Assembly: GCA_945787485.1 (NCBI GenBank)
Contig: CALZHV010000088.1
Span: forward strand, 1-8,375
Source: an uncultured Lachnospiraceae bacterium
Lineage (GTDB): Bacteria; Bacillota; Clostridia; Lachnospirales; Lachnospiraceae
Direction of reading: 5' to 3'
DNA: 8,375 nucleotides
Under the pieces are notes generated by a model that was not told the origin of the DNA, did not search any database, and saw only the letters and a program-made list of their open reading frames with translations. How positions within the stretch are numbered: position 1 is the first letter of the stretch; the number at the start of each line of letters is the position of its first letter. The position numbers and the translations under genes were made by a program. Positions 6,018 to 8,375 of this stretch are shown in pieces.

Positions 6018-6569
6018 ATGAGTAGAGTTGATTTTGGAGCAAAACCATTAATGTTTCCTATGCCGGTATTAATTATTGCCACATACGATGAGAATGGCAC
6101 ACCTAATGCCATGAATGCTGCATGGGGTATTATTACAGAACATCAGGAGATTACAATTAGTCTTGGTGAACATAAAACAACAGACAACATAATAAAGACC
6201 GGAGCATTTACCGTAAGCATGGCTACTGAGGATACAGTGGTTGCATGCGATTATGTCGGAGTTGAATCTGCTAATAAAGTTCCGGATAAATTTGAAAAAT
6301 CGGGATTTCACGCTACAAAGAGTACTAAAGTAAATGCACCTTTAATCGATGAATTGCCTATGGCTCTTGAGTGTGAAGTGAAAAGTTTTGCGGATGGTAT
6401 TCTTGTTGGAAAAATTGTGAATGTATGTGCAGATGAATCAATAATAACAGATGGAAATATTGATCCTAAAAAATTAAAGCCTATTTCGTATGATCCATGT
6501 AATCATACATATATCGCTTTAGGAGATGTTGTTGGAAAAGCATTTTCAGATGGTTTAAAATTTAAGTAG
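6018..6569 (+). CDS. Flavin reductase-family (FMN-binding split-barrel) protein
   Basis: This 183-residue soluble protein resembles the DIM6/NTAB flavin reductase and flavoredoxin group, which binds FMN in a split beta-barrel and reduces flavin or passes electrons. Family-like features are the N-terminal FGAKPLMFPMPVLIIATYDENGTPNAMNAAWG (about 6-37), the segment ISLGEHKTTDNI (47-58), where the flavin phosphate is usually held, and ECEVKSFADGILVGKIVNV (118-136). Length is normal for the family. The start is supported by AGGAG (6004-6008) nine bases upstream. It stands alone, with a candidate promoter upstream and a hairpin downstream. The electron donor and physiological partner cannot be deduced; no oxygenase or hydrogenase gene lies next to it. 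Confidence 0.85.
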   Translation: MSRVDFGAKPLMFPMPVLIIATYDENGTPNAMNAAWGIITEHQEITISLGEHKTTDNIIKTGAFTVSMATEDTVVACDYVGVESANKVPDKFEKSGFHATKSTKVNAPLIDELPMALECEVKSFADGILVGKIVNVCADESIITDGNIDPKKLKPISYDPCNHTYIALGDVVGKAFSDGLKFK

Positions 6570-6577
6570 TTAAGTAG

Positions 6578-6618
6578 AATTAGTGGAAGCTTCTAGGTAG
6601 TAGAAGCTTCCACTAATT
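6578..6618. terminator. Perfect 18-bp hairpin between convergent genes
   Basis: AATTAGTGGAAGCTTCTA (6578-6595) pairs fully with TAGAAGCTTCCACTAATT (6601-6618) around the 5-nt loop GGTAG. It lies between the flavin reductase stop (6569) and the YitT gene, and its right arm contains the YitT stop codon (6613-6615, minus strand). No U-run directly follows on either strand (the nearest on plus, TTCTTTTTT, starts 12 nt later). It is therefore either a non-canonical bidirectional terminator or a 3'-end stabiliser. Confidence 0.6.
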
Positions 6619-7503
6619 GTCTATGGAATGTTCTTTTTTAAATACATCTGCAACATCTGAAATCGTAAGATAGGCAGTATCATCTATGGAATGAACAACA
6701 TCCTTCATTTTGGCAATCTGAAATCTGTTAACGACAAAATAAACAATTGTTTTTTCTGTTTCGGAATATCCACCGCTTGCACCAATTAGGGTTGTTCCGG
6801 TTTCAAAAGTGTTCATGAGTGCTTTGCTTACTTCCTTGGGTTTGGATGTTATAATCATTACTGCCTTTGAACGGTCCAGACCTTCTACAATAAAATCGAC
6901 CGTTTTAAGAGCTGCGGCATATGTAACAATCGAATAAAGCGGAAGAATCCAGCTGTGAAGAATAAAGCCTGCACTGATGTACAGGAGAACGTTGTAAACC
7001 ATTACAAAAGTTCCTACAGTAATTCCAAGACGCTTGGCAAATATTATTGCCATGACTTCTATGCCGTCTATAGCACCACCATATCTTATGGCAAGACCGC
7101 TTCCGATACCTGAAATAAGTCCGCCGAATATGGCACATAAAAGCAAATCCTTCTCGGCGAGAGGAGAGGCATAAGAAACATCAATAGGAAGAACATCCGT
7201 TATAAGCCATGCTACGACGGAATATACTGTTACGACATATATAGAGTAAAACGTAAAACATACACCCTGTTTCTTTAATCCATACAAGAAAAGAGGAATG
7301 TTTAATACAATAAGAAAAAATGACAGTGAAAAAAATTCAGGAGTCTGTTGTGAAAGTAACATGGAAGTTCCTGAAATACCACTATCGAAGAGTTTAACAG
7401 GTGCAAGAAAAAATGTAATTCCGAACGCATTTATAACACCTGCAACGGTAAGCATAATAAAATTTCTTAATTTCAATTTTTTAAAAGATTCTTTTAATTT
7501 CAT
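6613..7503 (-). CDS. YitT-family integral membrane protein (DUF161/DUF2179)
   Basis: This 296-residue protein has about five to six N-terminal membrane segments (about 13-35, 58-77, 83-103, 119-140, 163-205) and a soluble C-terminal domain. The YitT signature region is GSGLAIRYGGAIDGIEVMAI (134-153). It is followed by the GLDRSKAVMIIT linker (208-219) and a DUF2179-type domain ending TISDVADVFKKEHS. Members occur in multiple copies in Firmicutes; the transported substrate is not established. The start at 7503 is chosen because AAGGAGG (7516-7510) lies six bases upstream and the promoter lies beyond it. A longer reading frame reaches 7560 but would start inside the -35 box. The last two bases before the stop and the stop itself sit in or beside the 18-bp hairpin. 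Confidence 0.88.
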   Translation of the reverse strand: MKLKESFKKLKLRNFIMLTVAGVINAFGITFFLAPVKLFDSGISGTSMLLSQQTPEFFSLSFFLIVLNIPLFLYGLKKQGVCFTFYSIYVVTVYSVVAWLITDVLPIDVSYASPLAEKDLLLCAIFGGLISGIGSGLAIRYGGAIDGIEVMAIIFAKRLGITVGTFVMVYNVLLYISAGFILHSWILPLYSIVTYAAALKTVDFIVEGLDRSKAVMIITSKPKEVSKALMNTFETGTTLIGASGGYSETEKTIVYFVVNRFQIAKMKDVVHSIDDTAYLTISDVADVFKKEHSIDN

Positions 7504-7509
7504 GCAATA

Positions 7510-7516
7510 CCTCCTT
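7510..7516 (-). promoter_or_regulatory. Ribosome binding site fixing the YitT start
   Basis: On the minus strand AAGGAGG lies six bases before ATG (7503-7501). It decides for the shorter protein, 19 residues less than the longest open frame. Confidence 0.85.
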
Positions 7517-7528
7517 GTTATACCAGAT

Positions 7529-7557
7529 TTGATTATAATATAATGTATAATTACAAT
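7529..7557 (+). promoter_or_regulatory. Candidate promoter of the alpha/beta hydrolase gene
   Basis: On the plus strand TTGATT (7529-7534) and TACAAT (7552-7557) are 17 bp apart. They lie over the YitT promoter on the other strand, so that each -35 overlaps the other's -10. Transcription would begin near 7564 and leave a 48-nt leader. Confidence 0.5.
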
Positions 7558-7560
7558 CAA
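7532..7560 (-). promoter_or_regulatory. Sigma-A promoter of the YitT gene
   Basis: On the minus strand TTGATT (7560-7555) and a perfect TATAAT (7537-7532) are separated by exactly 17 bp. The start would be near 7525, giving a leader of about 22 nt that carries the AAGGAGG site. Confidence 0.75.
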
Positions 7561-7611
7561 TTAATTATAATTAATAATTACATTGATTTTTTTGAATTGG
7601 GAGGGAAAATG

Positions 7612-8375
7612 ATGCGAAATCTTTCGGACAATCAAATAATAGAGCAGATTGCATCGGCAAATGCTTTGAGGAATAAATGGAAAGAAAATGATGCAAAAAG
7701 AGATTTTGGAGTGGGAACTCCGACTGTACGTGAAATTAATAATGTATCATACATAAACAGCGAAAATGAAGATAATGATATTTGGCACAAAATGAATATT
7801 TATTATCCTAAAAATAAAGAAAAAGATAGTTATCCTGTCATTATTAATGTTCATGGTGGCGGGTTTTTTTACGGAGATAAAGAACTGTATAGCCTGTATA
7901 CAAAAAATCTTGCTGATAGGGGCTTTGCAGTAGTGAATTTTAATTACAGGTTGGCACCGGAAAATAAATATCCGGCAGCGTTTTATGATGTTTGTTATCT
8001 CGTGGAATTTATTATTAAAAATGCAGAAAAATATAAATTTGACTTAACAAGATTATATATGATAGGAGATTCAGCGGGAGCTTTTCTTGTCTGTCAATAT
8101 AGTATATTTGCATCAAACGATACATATAAAAGAATATTTAAAAATCTCGAGGTCAAAACGGCAATCCCTAAAAAGGTTGTTTTAAATTGTGGAATATATA
8201 ATTTGGATTTAAAGCTTGACGGCGAAATGTGCGACTGGTATTTGGAAAATGAAATAAGCGATGAATATAAAAACAGTGTCTTTAATCTTCTTGATTACTT
8301 AAACAATGATTTCCCATATGCATTTATTATGACTAGTGTAAATGATCCTTTAAGAGTAAGAACTAAATGCCTGCT
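7612..8375 (+). CDS. Alpha/beta hydrolase, hormone-sensitive lipase type (partial, runs off the window)
   Basis: About 254 residues are visible and the 3' end is missing. This is a probable carboxylesterase/lipase of the HSL (esterase family IV) group. Counting from the first of two adjacent ATG codons, the oxyanion-hole motif HGGGF is at 82-86. The family-typical NYRLAPENKYPA is at 112-123, the nucleophile elbow GDSAG at 153-157 (Ser155), and NDPLR at about 245-249 supplies the likely catalytic Asp246. The catalytic His would lie beyond the edge. An N-terminal helical cap (residues 1-45) is as usual for the family; no signal peptide is seen, so it should be cytosolic. Two ATG codons (7609 and 7612) follow GGGAGGG (7599-7605). 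The second is preferred because its spacing to GGAGG is seven rather than four bases. The gene is divergent from YitT and may share control with it. The substrate is unknown. Confidence 0.85.
   Translation, partial: MRNLSDNQIIEQIASANALRNKWKENDAKRDFGVGTPTVREINNVSYINSENEDNDIWHKMNIYYPKNKEKDSYPVIINVHGGGFFYGDKELYSLYTKNLADRGFAVVNFNYRLAPENKYPAAFYDVCYLVEFIIKNAEKYKFDLTRLYMIGDSAGAFLVCQYSIFASNDTYKRIFKNLEVKTAIPKKVVLNCGIYNLDLKLDGEMCDWYLENEISDEYKNSVFNLLDYLNNDFPYAFIMTSVNDPLRVRTKCL

Noticed and set aside
7504..7560. Longer N-terminus of the YitT protein (start at 7560)
   Set aside because: It would begin in the -35 box of the gene's own promoter and has no ribosome binding site; ATG 7503 has AAGGAGG at ideal spacing.

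Overview
The window looks like a piece of a low-GC Firmicutes chromosome, most likely a Clostridia/Lachnospiraceae-type anaerobe. The grounds are AT-rich codon use, AGGAGG-type ribosome binding sites, a CopA-type ATPase with a CopZ-like domain at its C-terminus (a layout I associate with that family), and a PAS-GGDEF/EAL repertoire. The genus cannot be named from the sequence alone.

Layout from left to right. Positions 1-115 are the right end of an IS200/IS605-type element: the last 18 codons of tnpB, overlapped by the 3' part of its guide (omega/reRNA) scaffold, ending at GTGTCAA. After a short AT-rich leader with four 12-bp tandem repeats comes a PAS-PAS-GGDEF diguanylate cyclase (272-1579) with its own intrinsic terminator. 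A good sigma-A promoter at 1653-1680 then drives the remnant of a phosphinothricin-acetyltransferase-like GNAT gene that has lost its middle (1714-2015). The remnant overlaps by 4 bp the copper-exporting P-type ATPase copA (2012-4528). Within copA an in-frame Shine-Dalgarno and ATG could give a separate 69-residue CopZ-like copper chaperone (4319-4528). An EAL phosphodiesterase with a decayed C-terminal GGDEF-like domain follows (4723-5919), then a flavin reductase-family protein (6018-6569). A perfect 18-bp hairpin separates this from the convergent YitT-family membrane protein on the minus strand (6613-7503). An overlapping pair of oppositely directed promoters separates YitT from a hormone-sensitive-lipase-type alpha/beta hydrolase (from 7612), which runs off the right edge.

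Functionally the window holds a c-di-GMP synthase and a c-di-GMP hydrolase on either side of a copper-efflux unit. Each gene has its own leader, so co-function is only suggested by proximity. The copper unit is self-contained (ATPase plus fused or nested chaperone), but no copper regulator gene or recognisable CopY-type operator is visible. No gene-length stretch without an assignment remains; the gaps (largest 194 bp) hold the promoters, terminators and repeats listed. I did not find a clearly novel multi-gene system. The most worthwhile leads are the nested CopZ start, the gutted GNAT gene still sitting under a good promoter ahead of copA, the face-to-face promoter element, and the 12-bp repeat array.
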